Source: Spelaeicoccus albus (lineage in GTDB: Bacteria; Actinomycetota; Actinomycetes; Actinomycetales; Brevibacteriaceae). From it: 64,000 nt of DNA. The first letter of the stretch is position 1, and every line of letters starts with the position of its first letter. The DNA is taken from contig NZ_JACBZP010000001.1 of the NCBI RefSeq assembly GCF_013409065.1, positions 3,668,518-3,732,517 of the forward strand, read 5' to 3'. The notes under the pieces were generated by a model. That model worked only from the letters and a program-made list of their open reading frames with translations, did no database searches and was not told the origin of the DNA. Shown in pieces: positions 21,768 to 29,844 of this stretch. The position numbers were made by a program, and so were the translations under genes.

Positions 21768-22478
21768 TCAGCCGAATAGGGCCGGCCCTTCTTCGACCAT
21801 GCGCACCCGAGTCCGATCCCGTTCCCGTGCAAGCCGCCAGAACCGATCGGCGATCGCCGACGGGTCGATCGCCGTCGGCGTTGCAGTCGCCGTACCCTTG
21901 ACCGACCCGGCGATCGTCACCTCGCCCACGTGGATGTCGAACTCGCGCAGCCGCTCTGCCAGGATCCCGACGAGCTTGGACTTTGCGGCGTTCTCGAGGC
22001 CGACACCATCGATCCCTAAGAGCTTCGCAAAGCCGTCGGCCTCCGCCGTGAGTTCGCCGACGGCTCCGTTGGCCACCAGAATCGAAGCTCCGGGAGCCGA
22101 CTTCAAATCAGCCGATACCTCTTGAACACAGGTCAAGAGCCCCGCCACTCCGACATCGAACGCGCGCTCGACATCGTCGGGGCGCGCCGCCAGAACGTCC
22201 GTCACGTCGCCGCTCCTGAAGGCTGTCCAGAGAACGGCGGAGATGCTTCCCATACCCGCACGGATCTCCGCGATGGTCCGCCGGATAGCGGCGGAGTCGG
22301 CCGCATCCGACTGATAGGCCGCGGCCTCCAGGCCGTGATCCTTCAGACGACGGACGCCGTCCGCAAGCCTCTCGCCGTTTCTGCCGACAAGCGCTAGCGA
22401 ATAACCCTCGCTTCCAAACCGTTCCGCCGTCGCGTGCGAAATCCCCGGCCCGTAGCCGAAGACGATCAGTGTGCGCAT
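21768..22478 (-). CDS. Atypical short-chain dehydrogenase/reductase-like protein
   Basis: 236-aa Rossmann-fold protein. The dinucleotide-binding loop reads GYGPGIS in place of the classical TGxxxGIG, and no YxxxK catalytic pair is seen where it should be (LGIDGVGLENAAKSKL), so it may be a degenerate or non-catalytic SDR. The ATG at 22478 follows GAGGAG; a long upstream extension in the same frame is antisense-like and rejected. It lies 11 bp after the epimerase-like gene and probably forms a two-gene operon with it. Confidence 0.8.
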   Translation of the reverse strand: MRTLIVFGYGPGISHATAERFGSEGYSLALVGRNGERLADGVRRLKDHGLEAAAYQSDAADSAAIRRTIAEIRAGMGSISAVLWTAFRSGDVTDVLAARPDDVERAFDVGVAGLLTCVQEVSADLKSAPGASILVANGAVGELTAEADGFAKLLGIDGVGLENAAKSKLVGILAERLREFDIHVGEVTIAGSVKGTATATPTAIDPSAIADRFWRLARERDRTRVRMVEEGPALFG

Positions 22479-22489
22479 GCTGGTGCTCC

Positions 22490-23401
22490 TCACGTGGTGG
22501 CTGGTTCCGGCACCGAATACGCGCCGGCGTCGAGATCGTCGATCAGGCCCGGGCCGGACGGCGTCCAGTCGAGGAGCTCTCGAGTCGCATGGCTGGTCGC
22601 CGCGAAGTCCATCGAGAAGAACTGCCCGATCCATCCATAGTGATCCGGGACGTCGTCCGGCGCGATCGACGTCGTGGGCAATCCGTTCGCACGGCCGATG
22701 GCCTCCGCAATGTCGCGGCTCGAAACACCCTCTTCGGCGACCGCGTGCAAGAGACTCCCGGCCGGGGCTTTCTCGAGCCCAAGCGCGACGACGCGCGCCG
22801 CATCCGAGCGGTGCACGGCCGCCCACCGGTTGGCTCCGTCACCCGGATAACCGGACACGCCCTTGGCGCGGGCAATCGCCGACAAATGCGCGATGAACCC
22901 GTGATCGCCGGCTCCGTGCACGGACGGCGAAAACCGCACGGAAACCGTACGCACGCCGCGTCCGATGAATTCGAGCGCGAGGTTCTCGCTTCCTCCCCTG
23001 GGCGACTTTGGGCCGTGCGCCGACGACGCGTCGTCCTCGGTCGCGGGCCTGCCCTGCGCGAGTCCGGCGACACCGGACGCCAGCAGAAACGGACGCGCGG
23101 TACCGGCAAGCGCGTCTCCAATGGTCTGGACGGCGGCTCGCTCGGCAGCGTCGGACACGCCCGGGTTGTCGAAATCGTGCTTGTTGGCCAAATGGATGAC
23201 GGCGTCCGCGGTTTCGGCGCCGGCGCGGATGCTTTCGAGGTCGTCGAGATCGCCTCGGCGCACGTGCGCGCCCTTTGCTTCAAGCGAGGATGCCGATGCA
23301 TCGGATCTGGCAAGGCCGGTGACCTCGTGTCCGGCCGCGAGAAGTTCATCGACGGAGGCGGAGCCGATCCATCCGGTGGCTCCGGTGACGAATACGTGCA
23401 T
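22490..23401 (-). CDS. NAD-dependent epimerase/dehydratase-like protein (extended/atypical SDR)
   Basis: 303-aa protein starting with the nucleotide-binding motif FVTGATGWIGSA (residues 4-15). The fold is that of NAD(P)-binding atypical SDRs, with RGDLDD acidic contacts and AVIHLAN. The usual Tyr-x-x-x-Lys is replaced (SPRGGSENLALEF), so the reaction is unclear. It is divergent from a TetR gene with strong palindromes between them and followed by another SDR, so both are probably TetR-regulated. Confidence 0.83.
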   Translation of the reverse strand: MHVFVTGATGWIGSASVDELLAAGHEVTGLARSDASASSLEAKGAHVRRGDLDDLESIRAGAETADAVIHLANKHDFDNPGVSDAAERAAVQTIGDALAGTARPFLLASGVAGLAQGRPATEDDASSAHGPKSPRGGSENLALEFIGRGVRTVSVRFSPSVHGAGDHGFIAHLSAIARAKGVSGYPGDGANRWAAVHRSDAARVVALGLEKAPAGSLLHAVAEEGVSSRDIAEAIGRANGLPTTSIAPDDVPDHYGWIGQFFSMDFAATSHATRELLDWTPSGPGLIDDLDAGAYSVPEPATT

Positions 23402-23448
23402 GATAGTGATCTCCTCAAACTCCGTCGTCGGGCGGAGCGGTTGAACCA

Positions 23449-23511
23449 GTGATGTCAGTGACTGTTATCAGTCACAGACATCACAGTACACCTTATGACA
23501 GTCACTGTCAT
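23449..23511. promoter_or_regulatory. Double TetR operator between the SDR operon and tetR
   Basis: Three nested or adjacent inverted repeats: gtgatgt/acatcac (23449-23455 / 23478-23484), gtgactg-ttat-cagtcac (23458-23475), and a perfect 17-bp palindrome atgacagt-c-actgtcat (23495-23511). They share TGAC/GTCA half sites. The last one lies between a possible -35 (near 23494) and the TATGCT -10 box (23517-23522) of tetR. Confidence 0.8.
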
Positions 23512-23529
23512 CACGGTATGCTGAAAACT

Positions 23530-24120
23530 ATGGTGCGTTGGAAACCGGGCGCGAAAGAGCGTCTTCAAGCGGCAGCGCTCGAACTGTTCGCCACTCGCGG
23601 GTTCGAGCAGACGACGGCGGCGGAAATCGCCGAGTCCGTCGGCCTGACCGAGCGCACGTTCTTTCGGCACTTCAGCGACAAGCGCGAAGTGCTGTTTCAC
23701 GGTCAAGAGCAGTTCGTCCAAGCGTTCCTCGACGGCATCGATTCCGCTCCGGCGGGCTCGTCCCCGCTCGAGATCGTTGCGGCCGCAATCCACAGTGCGA
23801 CAGCGTTTTTCCCCGACGAGCGCCGGCCGCAGTCGCGCATCCGGCAGGTTCTGATTGATCGGAATCCCGCTCTTCAAGAACGTGAGTCGCACAAGATGTC
23901 GTCTCTCGCAGCGACACTCGTCGAAGCGCTTCATCGGCGCGGTATCGGCGAGCCCGCCGCCAGCTTGGCGGCCGAGTCCGGCGCAACGGTGTTCGGCATC
24001 GCCTTCACGCAGTGGATCCGCGACGACGAGACGCGATCCATGCCTGCCATCGTCGACGAGGTGTTCGGCGAGCTTCGGACCTTGAGCGCTCCCGGAAGTT
24101 CGACACCAAACCCGCGGTAG
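23530..24120 (+). CDS. TetR/AcrR family transcriptional regulator
   Basis: 196-aa regulator. The N-terminal HTH (about residues 10-55) has ELFATRGFEQTTAAEIAESV and LTERTFFRHFSDKREVLF, the usual TetR signature. The C-terminal ligand domain is unassigned. Start ATG 23530 is favoured because TATGCT ends exactly 7 nt before it, a leaderless arrangement; ATG 23518 is possible. It is divergent from the SDR operon and lies beside two palindromes that it probably binds. Its 3' end overlaps the antisense tail of the flavin monooxygenase ORF. Confidence 0.87.
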   Translation: MVRWKPGAKERLQAAALELFATRGFEQTTAAEIAESVGLTERTFFRHFSDKREVLFHGQEQFVQAFLDGIDSAPAGSSPLEIVAAAIHSATAFFPDERRPQSRIRQVLIDRNPALQERESHKMSSLAATLVEALHRRGIGEPAASLAAESGATVFGIAFTQWIRDDETRSMPAIVDEVFGELRTLSAPGSSTPNPR

Positions 24121-25478
24121 GCGTCCTGATCTTCCGCGCGGCCTAGCTGCTCCGCGTGCGGCCTGTCACGCGCGATACGACCACGCGGAGCGCCGAGCCG
24201 CACGCGAAACGGGTGAGCCCGCGACGTGGCCCAGGCGGGTGCCCGTTCCGGCCGCGGACCGACTCCGACGACGAAGGCCGGGACGATGGTCAGGAACGGC
24301 AAGCGTTCCACAGTGCGGCTCACTCGGCGCCCCAGCCGCACTGTCTTCCCGTCGAGGGCTGGCATGATGACGCGTGAATGCATGACGCGTTGCAGACTCT
24401 GGATCACGACAGTGGGAACGACGCGTCGCCGGTGCACCCGTGCCAGGATTCGATCGCCGGCGGGGCGGCTGAACTCGCCGCGGAGAAGCGGGCCGGCGAC
24501 GAGACGGGCCGTCGCGACGGCGTCCTGCACGGCGAGGTTGATGCCGACGCCGCCCACCGGCGACATGGCGTGCGCGGCATCCCCGATACAGAGCACTCCC
24601 GCGGCGTGCCAGCGACGCAGCCGGTCAACCCGCACGTCAAGATGTTTGACGTCGTCCATGGACTTGATTCCGGATTGATCGCCGGCCACGTCGGACAGGA
24701 GCTCGGCGACCTCGGCCCGGAACGCTTCGATTCCTCGCGCGCGAATTTGCGCATCGGTGCCCTTGCGGCCAATCTGCGCGATTTGGAGGTACCCCTCGCG
24801 CGGGATCACGATCGCCGCGCGTCCCTTGGCCGTGCGCGGAAAGAGCGACTCGCCGATATGACGAGCGGTCGGCACCCGGTACCACCAGATATCGAAGTCG
24901 ACCGGAATCTCCTTGCTCGGCAAGCCGACGGCTCGGCGGACGGCTGACCAGCGACCATCACAGGCCACGGTGAGATCGGCGAGCAGGCGCCCTTCGCCGT
25001 CCGGCGACGTGTAGTCGATGCCCGCAACGCGGTCGCCCTCCTGGACGACGCCGGTCACCTCGTGTTCGGTGAGCAGCGTGAAGCTCGGCTCGGCGGATGC
25101 GGCCTCGGCAATGAGATCGAGCAGGTCCCACTGCGGAACCATAGCAATGTAGGGGTGGCGTAGCGGAAGGCGCGTGAAGTCCGTGATGAGCACGTCCGCA
25201 CCGTCGGGCCCGGGAAGTTTCACACCCTTCACGTGGGACTGTGGAAGCGTATCGAACCGGTCGAACAGCCCCAGATCGTCGAGGAGTCCCATCGTGGTCG
25301 GGTGAACGGTGTCGCCGCGGAAGTCCCGGAGGAAGTCGGCGTGCTTTTCCAGCACCGTCACGTCGACGCCGGCGCGGGCCAACAGCAGCCCGAGGACTAG
25401 CCCGGCCGGCCCGCCGCCCGCGATCGCGCAGGTCGTCCGGGATGACCGAGGAGTGGGTGTGTCGTCGCGTGCGGTCAT
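23931..25478 (-). CDS. FAD-dependent monooxygenase (PHBH class A type), with abnormal C-terminal extension
   Basis: Flavoprotein monooxygenase of the PF01494 family. The Rossmann GGGPAGLVLG is at residues 21-30, the DG motif is VACDGRWSAVRRAVG, and the GD motif is GDAAHAMSPVGGVGIN. Family members hydroxylate aromatic substrates or polyketides with NAD(P)H and O2. ATG 25478 sits behind GAGAAGGGCAGC; a GTG at 25511 touching the upstream tetR stop is possible. Homologous-looking sequence ends near RPERAPAWATSRA (about residue 420). After that the frame stays open for about 95 codons, crossing the REP-like hairpins and 190 bp antisense to tetR. The natural stop seems lost; the extension may be spurious or destabilising. 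Confidence 0.8.
   Translation of the reverse strand: MTARDDTPTPRSSRTTCAIAGGGPAGLVLGLLLARAGVDVTVLEKHADFLRDFRGDTVHPTTMGLLDDLGLFDRFDTLPQSHVKGVKLPGPDGADVLITDFTRLPLRHPYIAMVPQWDLLDLIAEAASAEPSFTLLTEHEVTGVVQEGDRVAGIDYTSPDGEGRLLADLTVACDGRWSAVRRAVGLPSKEIPVDFDIWWYRVPTARHIGESLFPRTAKGRAAIVIPREGYLQIAQIGRKGTDAQIRARGIEAFRAEVAELLSDVAGDQSGIKSMDDVKHLDVRVDRLRRWHAAGVLCIGDAAHAMSPVGGVGINLAVQDAVATARLVAGPLLRGEFSRPAGDRILARVHRRRVVPTVVIQSLQRVMHSRVIMPALDGKTVRLGRRVSRTVERLPFLTIVPAFVVGVGPRPERAPAWATSRAHPFRVRLGAPRGRIARDRPHAEQLGRAEDQDAYRGFGVELPGALKVRSSPNTSSTMAGMDRVSSSRIHCVKAMPNTVAPDSAAKLAAGSPIPRR
24148..24209. repeat. REP-like hairpins (TCCGCGTG motifs), second copy
   Basis: Arms gctccgcgtg / cacgcggagc (24148-24157 / 24182-24191) form a perfect 10-bp repeat. 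An alternative pairing joins tccgcgtgcggc (24151-24162) with gccgcacgcgaaa (24197-24209). The motif is the same as in the 21645-21722 hairpin. It lies at the tail-to-tail junction of tetR and the monooxygenase gene and is read as part of the latter's extended C-terminus. Confidence 0.65.
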
Positions 25479-25511
25479 GATGCTGCCCTTCTCGGCGGAC
25501 GAGTTATTCAC

Positions 25512-26174
25512 TCATGATGCGCTCGAACCCCGGTCCGGGTCGAGTAGTGCGGCGCCCAGCGTCTGCTTCATCCAGGCACGGAACTCGCCCAGAGTGTAGC
25601 CGAGACGGTGCACGAGGAGGTCATAGCTGTCGGGGCTCGCAATCGTCCAGGCCGTGTCGATGGCCCCCTGGCGCGTCAGTCCTTTGGCCAGCGCGGCAGC
25701 CGGAATATCGCCGACCACGCGAGTGAACAGTCGATGGCGCAGGAGTTGCAGTTCACTCCAGTCGCCGGCGATTTCGGGATCGACGGCGGCCGCATCGCGG
25801 TAGAGCGTCCACCCGATGGCGGCACGGCCGGCGACCTCGGCGACGACATCGGCCAATTCCGCGAGCCGCTCGCGCGGCGACAGACCGACGAACCGACCGG
25901 CCGCGTCCTCCGGAGAAGCCGCGGGCCCGGCCAAGAGCTTCTCCACGTACGCGCGCAGGAGTGCGCGCTTACTTCCCCACGCGAGATAGAGAGTCTGCAC
26001 GGATACTCCGGCCGCGCCGGCAAGACGGGTGACAGTCGTCCCGCTGTACCCGTGCGCGGCGAACTCGGTCTCCGCGGCCTGCAGGAGCCGGGCCCGGGTG
26101 TCCCGTCGCAGAGCGTCGCCGACCTTCTTCTGGCGGCTGTGGAAATTCGACCGAGTTCGTTTTTCCGGGGTCAT
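25512..26174 (-). CDS. TetR family transcriptional regulator
   Basis: 220-aa regulator with an N-terminal HTH at about residues 20-65 (AAETEFAAHGYSGTTVTRLA, then GVSVQTLYLAWGSKRALLRA). The start is ATG 26174; a TTG two codons earlier is unlikely. The stop directly abuts the frame of the FAD monooxygenase gene, and a CocE-type hydrolase gene diverges from it, with the TTTGAGT palindrome between. It probably controls both neighbours. Confidence 0.87.
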   Translation of the reverse strand: MTPEKRTRSNFHSRQKKVGDALRRDTRARLLQAAETEFAAHGYSGTTVTRLAGAAGVSVQTLYLAWGSKRALLRAYVEKLLAGPAASPEDAAGRFVGLSPRERLAELADVVAEVAGRAAIGWTLYRDAAAVDPEIAGDWSELQLLRHRLFTRVVGDIPAAALAKGLTRQGAIDTAWTIASPDSYDLLVHRLGYTLGEFRAWMKQTLGAALLDPDRGSSAS

Positions 26175-26217
26175 GGACAACAGCGTATCTCATGTTCTAG
26201 AGTAACGCTCAAGTCCA

Positions 26218-26234
26218 TTTGAGTAGGACTCAAA
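26218..26234. promoter_or_regulatory. Palindromic operator between tetR and hydrolase genes
   Basis: Perfect inverted repeat tttgagt-agg-actcaaa. A second, overlapping pair ctcaa/ttgag begins at 26208. It lies 22 bp upstream of the hydrolase ATG and 43 bp upstream of the tetR ATG. Confidence 0.75.
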
Positions 26235-26256
26235 TTCATAAGATCAGAGATGCGTC

Positions 26257-27942
26257 ATGACGAACACCGCATTGGACAAGCCGTGGGAGCGCCCGGGGCG
26301 CGCCGCATATGCACGGCGGCGACGCAGAGCAGCTCTGCACCCACCGGTTGACGTGTATCGGATGCCGCCCGATGTCACAAAGTCCGTCGACGTGCCGGTG
26401 CACATGCGTGACGGCGTCACTTTGCGGCTGAATCTGTTCCGCCCGGCCGACACCGACGACCCGCTCCCCGCGATTTTGTCGGCGCATCCCTACGGGAAAG
26501 ATGCGGTGCCCAAGCTCAAGCGCGGCAAGTGGGCTTTGAACCCGCAGTTCCGCATCATGAACCAGCCGGCTCCGCTGCGGATCTCCGACCAGACCAGCTG
26601 GGAGGCACCCGATCCGGTGTGGTGGGCCCGGCACGGCTATGCGGTCATCAACCTGGATACGCGCGGCGGCGGCCATTCCGAGGGCCGCGGGGACTTGTTC
26701 TCCGACCAGGAGGCCGATGACATCTCCCGGGTGATCGAGTGGGCCGCCGACCAGCCGTGGTGTACGGGCCGAATCGGCATGCTTGGGGTGTCATATCTGG
26801 CGCTGTCGCAGTACAAGGTCGCCGCCCTGAGTCCGCCGGCGCTGAAGGCGATCTGCCCGTGGGAGGGGTTCACCGACGCCTACCGTGACTTTTTCACCCC
26901 CGGCGGCGTAGTCGAGAACGGCTTCGCCAGGGTCTGGCTGTTCCTCAGCGGTCGGGCTGCCCGCCTGACGACGAACTTGGCGGCCGAGCGGCGGGCGCAT
27001 CCGCTCCGGGATGCCTGGTGGGAGGCGATCACGCCGGATCTGTCGAAGATCACTGTCCCGATTTTGGAGTGCACGAGCTTTTCCGACGACAACCTCCACA
27101 GCGTGGGCTCGATGCGCGCGTTTCAGCGCGTCGCCTCGGCCGACCGGTACGCCTATGCGCATCGCGGGCCCAAGTGGGCCACCTTTTACGGGGAGGAAGC
27201 GCGAGCGCACCAGCTGACGTTCTTCGATCGCTACCTGCGCGAGGAAGACTCCCCACGGCTACCGCGAGTGCGACTGGAGATCCGTGATCGCCGCGATCAC
27301 GTCGCAGGCGTACGCAACGAGAACGAGTGGCCGCTGGCACGCACCGACTGGCGCCGACTCCACCTCGCCGCCGGAGGTGCACTACGCGAATCCGAGGGCC
27401 CCGCCGGCAACGTCACGTTCGACTTGAGGCGCAACGCGGCCCGGTTCGAATACCGTTTCCGAGAGAAAACCGAACTCAGCGGCCCCATGACTCTACGGCT
27501 GAACGTCGCGACGACTGGCGCAAAAGATCCGCGGCTGTTCATCAGGGTCGAGAAATGGTCGCACGGCACGCCGGTGACTTTCGAAGGTTCCTACGGCTAC
27601 GGACGCGATCTGCTTGCCCAGGGCCGTCTCCGCCTGGCACTGCGCGAACTCGACACCACGCTCAGCACGCCCCACCAGCCCGAGCACACGTTCCGCACTC
27701 TCCAGCCGGTCCGCGACAATGAGGAGGTCGAGGTCCTTATCCCGCTGAGCTCGTCCGCCACGCTCTTTCACGCCGGCGACAGTCTTCGACTCTTGGTCGC
27801 CGGTCGCTACCTGCGGCCTCGCAATCCGCTGTTCGGCCACTTCCCGACCCACTACCAGCCGAGCACATCCGGAAAGGCCACCATTAGCTGGAGTGCCGGC
27901 CGGCCGTCCACTCTTGAAATCCCGGTCATCCCGCCAACCTGA
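26257..27942 (+). CDS. CocE/NonD family serine hydrolase
   Basis: 561-aa hydrolase with an X-Pro dipeptidyl-peptidase S15-like alpha/beta domain (about residues 45-320) and a C-terminal beta-sandwich (about 340-555). The nucleophile is S179 in GMLGVSYLALSQ; the oxyanion and acid regions (LDTRGGGHSEG, CTSFSDDNLH) are recognisable. CocE family enzymes cleave esters or amides such as cocaine, glutaryl-7-ACA or amino-acid esters; the substrate is unknown. No signal peptide is seen, so it is probably cytosolic. It is divergent from a tetR gene with a shared operator and convergent with the next gene. Confidence 0.9.
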   Translation: MTNTALDKPWERPGRAAYARRRRRAALHPPVDVYRMPPDVTKSVDVPVHMRDGVTLRLNLFRPADTDDPLPAILSAHPYGKDAVPKLKRGKWALNPQFRIMNQPAPLRISDQTSWEAPDPVWWARHGYAVINLDTRGGGHSEGRGDLFSDQEADDISRVIEWAADQPWCTGRIGMLGVSYLALSQYKVAALSPPALKAICPWEGFTDAYRDFFTPGGVVENGFARVWLFLSGRAARLTTNLAAERRAHPLRDAWWEAITPDLSKITVPILECTSFSDDNLHSVGSMRAFQRVASADRYAYAHRGPKWATFYGEEARAHQLTFFDRYLREEDSPRLPRVRLEIRDRRDHVAGVRNENEWPLARTDWRRLHLAAGGALRESEGPAGNVTFDLRRNAARFEYRFREKTELSGPMTLRLNVATTGAKDPRLFIRVEKWSHGTPVTFEGSYGYGRDLLAQGRLRLALRELDTTLSTPHQPEHTFRTLQPVRDNEEVEVLIPLSSSATLFHAGDSLRLLVAGRYLRPRNPLFGHFPTHYQPSTSGKATISWSAGRPSTLEIPVIPPT

Positions 27943-27975
27943 CTCGATGCCGCCTGCGCCGGGCGCCGGTGCCTT

Positions 27976-28968
27976 TCAGGTGTCCAAGAACTCGGGAACG
28001 AAGATGTCCTCAGCGGTCAGGAGGCGCTTGGAGAGCCCCTGCTCGTAGTGATACCGCAGAAACGTGTCAATGGCGGTGCGGTTGGCGGCAAGCCCGTACG
28101 GCCACCAGTCCTCGCCAAACAGCTTCCTGTTCTCGTCGAAGAGCTGACTGAACCAGGGCGTGATGACGTCCATGTGCTGTTTGAGTGCGCCGCGTCGGTA
28201 CTGCTGCTGGACCAGTTCCTTGGCCTCGGCAAATCCGCGGTAGACCGACTTCAGGAGGTCGGTCTGCTCGATCAGCTCCGGACGGACTGCGACGATATGC
28301 ATTTGCGGGAAGATTCCGGTACGCCGATAGTAGTCGCGTTCGACGCTCTCATAATCGGGGAAAAGGCGGGCGATCTTTGTCGAGCCGTCCATGAATGCCT
28401 GCGGAGCGTCGACGGTCATCAGCGCGTCGATCTCTCCGGACTCGAGCATGTCCCCGAGTAGGGCGCCGTCGGCAGCATGGTGCACATCGACGCCGTCCGG
28501 CACCGGCTGCGGGAGCCAGTCAAAGGAGGGAATGGGATGGTTGGTGCCGCCGACGACCCATCGGGACTGGTCGGGCGTCACACCGTGTTCATCGGCGAGG
28601 ATGCCCTTGATCCACACGCTCGCGTCGTTTCCCCACAGCGCGAAATCACCGATTGTCTTGCCCGGCAGATCTTTCGGTGTCTGGACCCCTGCTGCTGTGT
28701 TGACGAAAACGGACGAGTGCCGAAAGTTGCGGGCCGGGAAGATCGGCAGCGCCTTGAACGGCGGGTCCGCATGGTCGAACGAGCGCAAAAAATAGGTCAG
28801 GCCCAATTCGGCTATGTCGTAGTTGCCTTCCAGCATGCCCCGGAAGATTTCGGTGATTACCGGCGCCGACTCGAAGGTGGCATCGACGCCGTCGATCGTG
28901 ACACGGCCATCGAACAGTGGCGCAACTTGTTCATGGCTGCCGCCGGCGATAGTGAGCTTCGTATTCAT
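27976..28968 (-). CDS. Dihydroxyphthalate decarboxylase-like / periplasmic-binding-fold protein
   Basis: 330-aa protein with the type 2 periplasmic-binding fold (NMT1/thiamine-binding-like). The pattern GLTYFLRSF, DLPGKTIGDF and the WLP/TNHP region resemble 4,5-dihydroxyphthalate decarboxylase (Pht5) and related proteins. No signal peptide or lipobox precedes it, which argues for a cytosolic enzyme over an ABC transporter binding protein. The ATG at 28968 follows AAGGAGAGATCGGAT, so the longer frame to 29049 is not used. It has no permease or ATPase neighbours. A role in aromatic acid breakdown is inferred only. Confidence 0.72.
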   Translation of the reverse strand: MNTKLTIAGGSHEQVAPLFDGRVTIDGVDATFESAPVITEIFRGMLEGNYDIAELGLTYFLRSFDHADPPFKALPIFPARNFRHSSVFVNTAAGVQTPKDLPGKTIGDFALWGNDASVWIKGILADEHGVTPDQSRWVVGGTNHPIPSFDWLPQPVPDGVDVHHAADGALLGDMLESGEIDALMTVDAPQAFMDGSTKIARLFPDYESVERDYYRRTGIFPQMHIVAVRPELIEQTDLLKSVYRGFAEAKELVQQQYRRGALKQHMDVITPWFSQLFDENRKLFGEDWWPYGLAANRTAIDTFLRYHYEQGLSKRLLTAEDIFVPEFLDT

Positions 28969-29230
28969 ATCCGATCTCTCCTTACGTATCCGGGCAATCA
29001 CGTTCATCTTGAAACACGCGGTCGTGAACTGTCGCACGGTGGTCTCCATCCGACATCGACGCGACCCCCGTTAGCCGAAAGATCTGCAGCAGCGTTCGAA
29101 GTCGAATCGTGAATATAGTCTCAAATTGCGATGCGCTCGCAGTGGTCAGCAGATTGAGCAAGCTCGGGTTTTATGCTTGACCGGCCGACGATGACCATCT
29201 CCCCCGTACGGCTGTGTCGGGCGAGCTGAT

Positions 29231-29560
29231 TCAATCAACGAGCCCGAGGAATACCAGCAGTGCTCGGTCGAGCCGGACAAAGTCGGTGTCCGGGAGCCGG
29301 CCGAGGTAATCGCGCACATTGACTCGTGGAATTGTCGCGACTTTGTCGACCATGATTTGGCTTGGTTGATCGATCCCGGTCGCAGAGGTCGGTTCAATGG
29401 TGATCCGAATCAGCGGCGCCTGGACGAGGTTTGTCGTGAACGGGCAGACTGTCACCGAGGCGGTTGCGTCGAACCGATCGTCCTGGACAATGACAACAGG
29501 TCGCGGCTTTCCGGTGTAGGCACTGCGCGCGGCAGCGATGTAAATGTCGCCTCGCCTCAC
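29231..29560 (-). CDS. mazF: MazF/PemK-type toxin
   Basis: 109-aa protein of the type II toxin endoribonuclease family. The opening RRGDIYIAAA, the central GKPRPVVIVQDD and the QIMVDKVATIP segment are typical of MazF-like ribosome-independent mRNA interferases. The start overlaps the upstream antitoxin stop by 4 nt. Length is normal. Confidence 0.9.
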   Translation of the reverse strand: MRRGDIYIAAARSAYTGKPRPVVIVQDDRFDATASVTVCPFTTNLVQAPLIRITIEPTSATGIDQPSQIMVDKVATIPRVNVRDYLGRLPDTDFVRLDRALLVFLGLVD

Positions 29561-29781
29561 CCGTCAAACTCCACCTCGGTGTCCCAGTCGACGGAGATGG
29601 CGTCGACGAACGTCTGGTCGTCGACTTCACGTTCGCTGGCAGCTATCGCAGCCGACTGGCGATGAGCTTCCGCAACGAACTCCGGAGCCCGTACATCTGG
29701 CACCCAGATCTGAACAGGCCGGAGACCCTGCGCCCGCAAGCGCCGGCGATACTCGCGTACTCGTTCTCGTGTAGTTGCCAT
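29557..29781 (-). CDS. MazE-like antitoxin (DUF3018 type)
   Basis: 74-aa protein immediately upstream of mazF, with a 4-nt overlap. An N-terminal basic helix (RERVREYRRRLRAQGLRPVQ) is typical of the DUF3018 antitoxin family, and the acidic C-terminus (VDWDTEVEFDG) suits toxin masking. TAACAT lies 6 nt before the ATG, suggesting a leaderless promoter within the palindrome upstream. Confidence 0.85.
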   Translation of the reverse strand: MATTRERVREYRRRLRAQGLRPVQIWVPDVRAPEFVAEAHRQSAAIAASEREVDDQTFVDAISVDWDTEVEFDG

Positions 29782-29789
29782 AATGCAAT

Positions 29790-29801
29790 GTTACATGTAA
29801 C
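29790..29801. promoter_or_regulatory. Palindromic operator of the mazEF-like module
   Basis: A perfect 12-bp palindrome gttacatgtaac, 9 bp upstream of the antitoxin ATG and overlapping its likely -10 box. The position fits autoregulation by the antitoxin or its complex. Confidence 0.65.
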
Positions 29802-29844
29802 GAAAGTGGTCGACACCCCTACCGCTACTTCGTGAGCGGATGGG

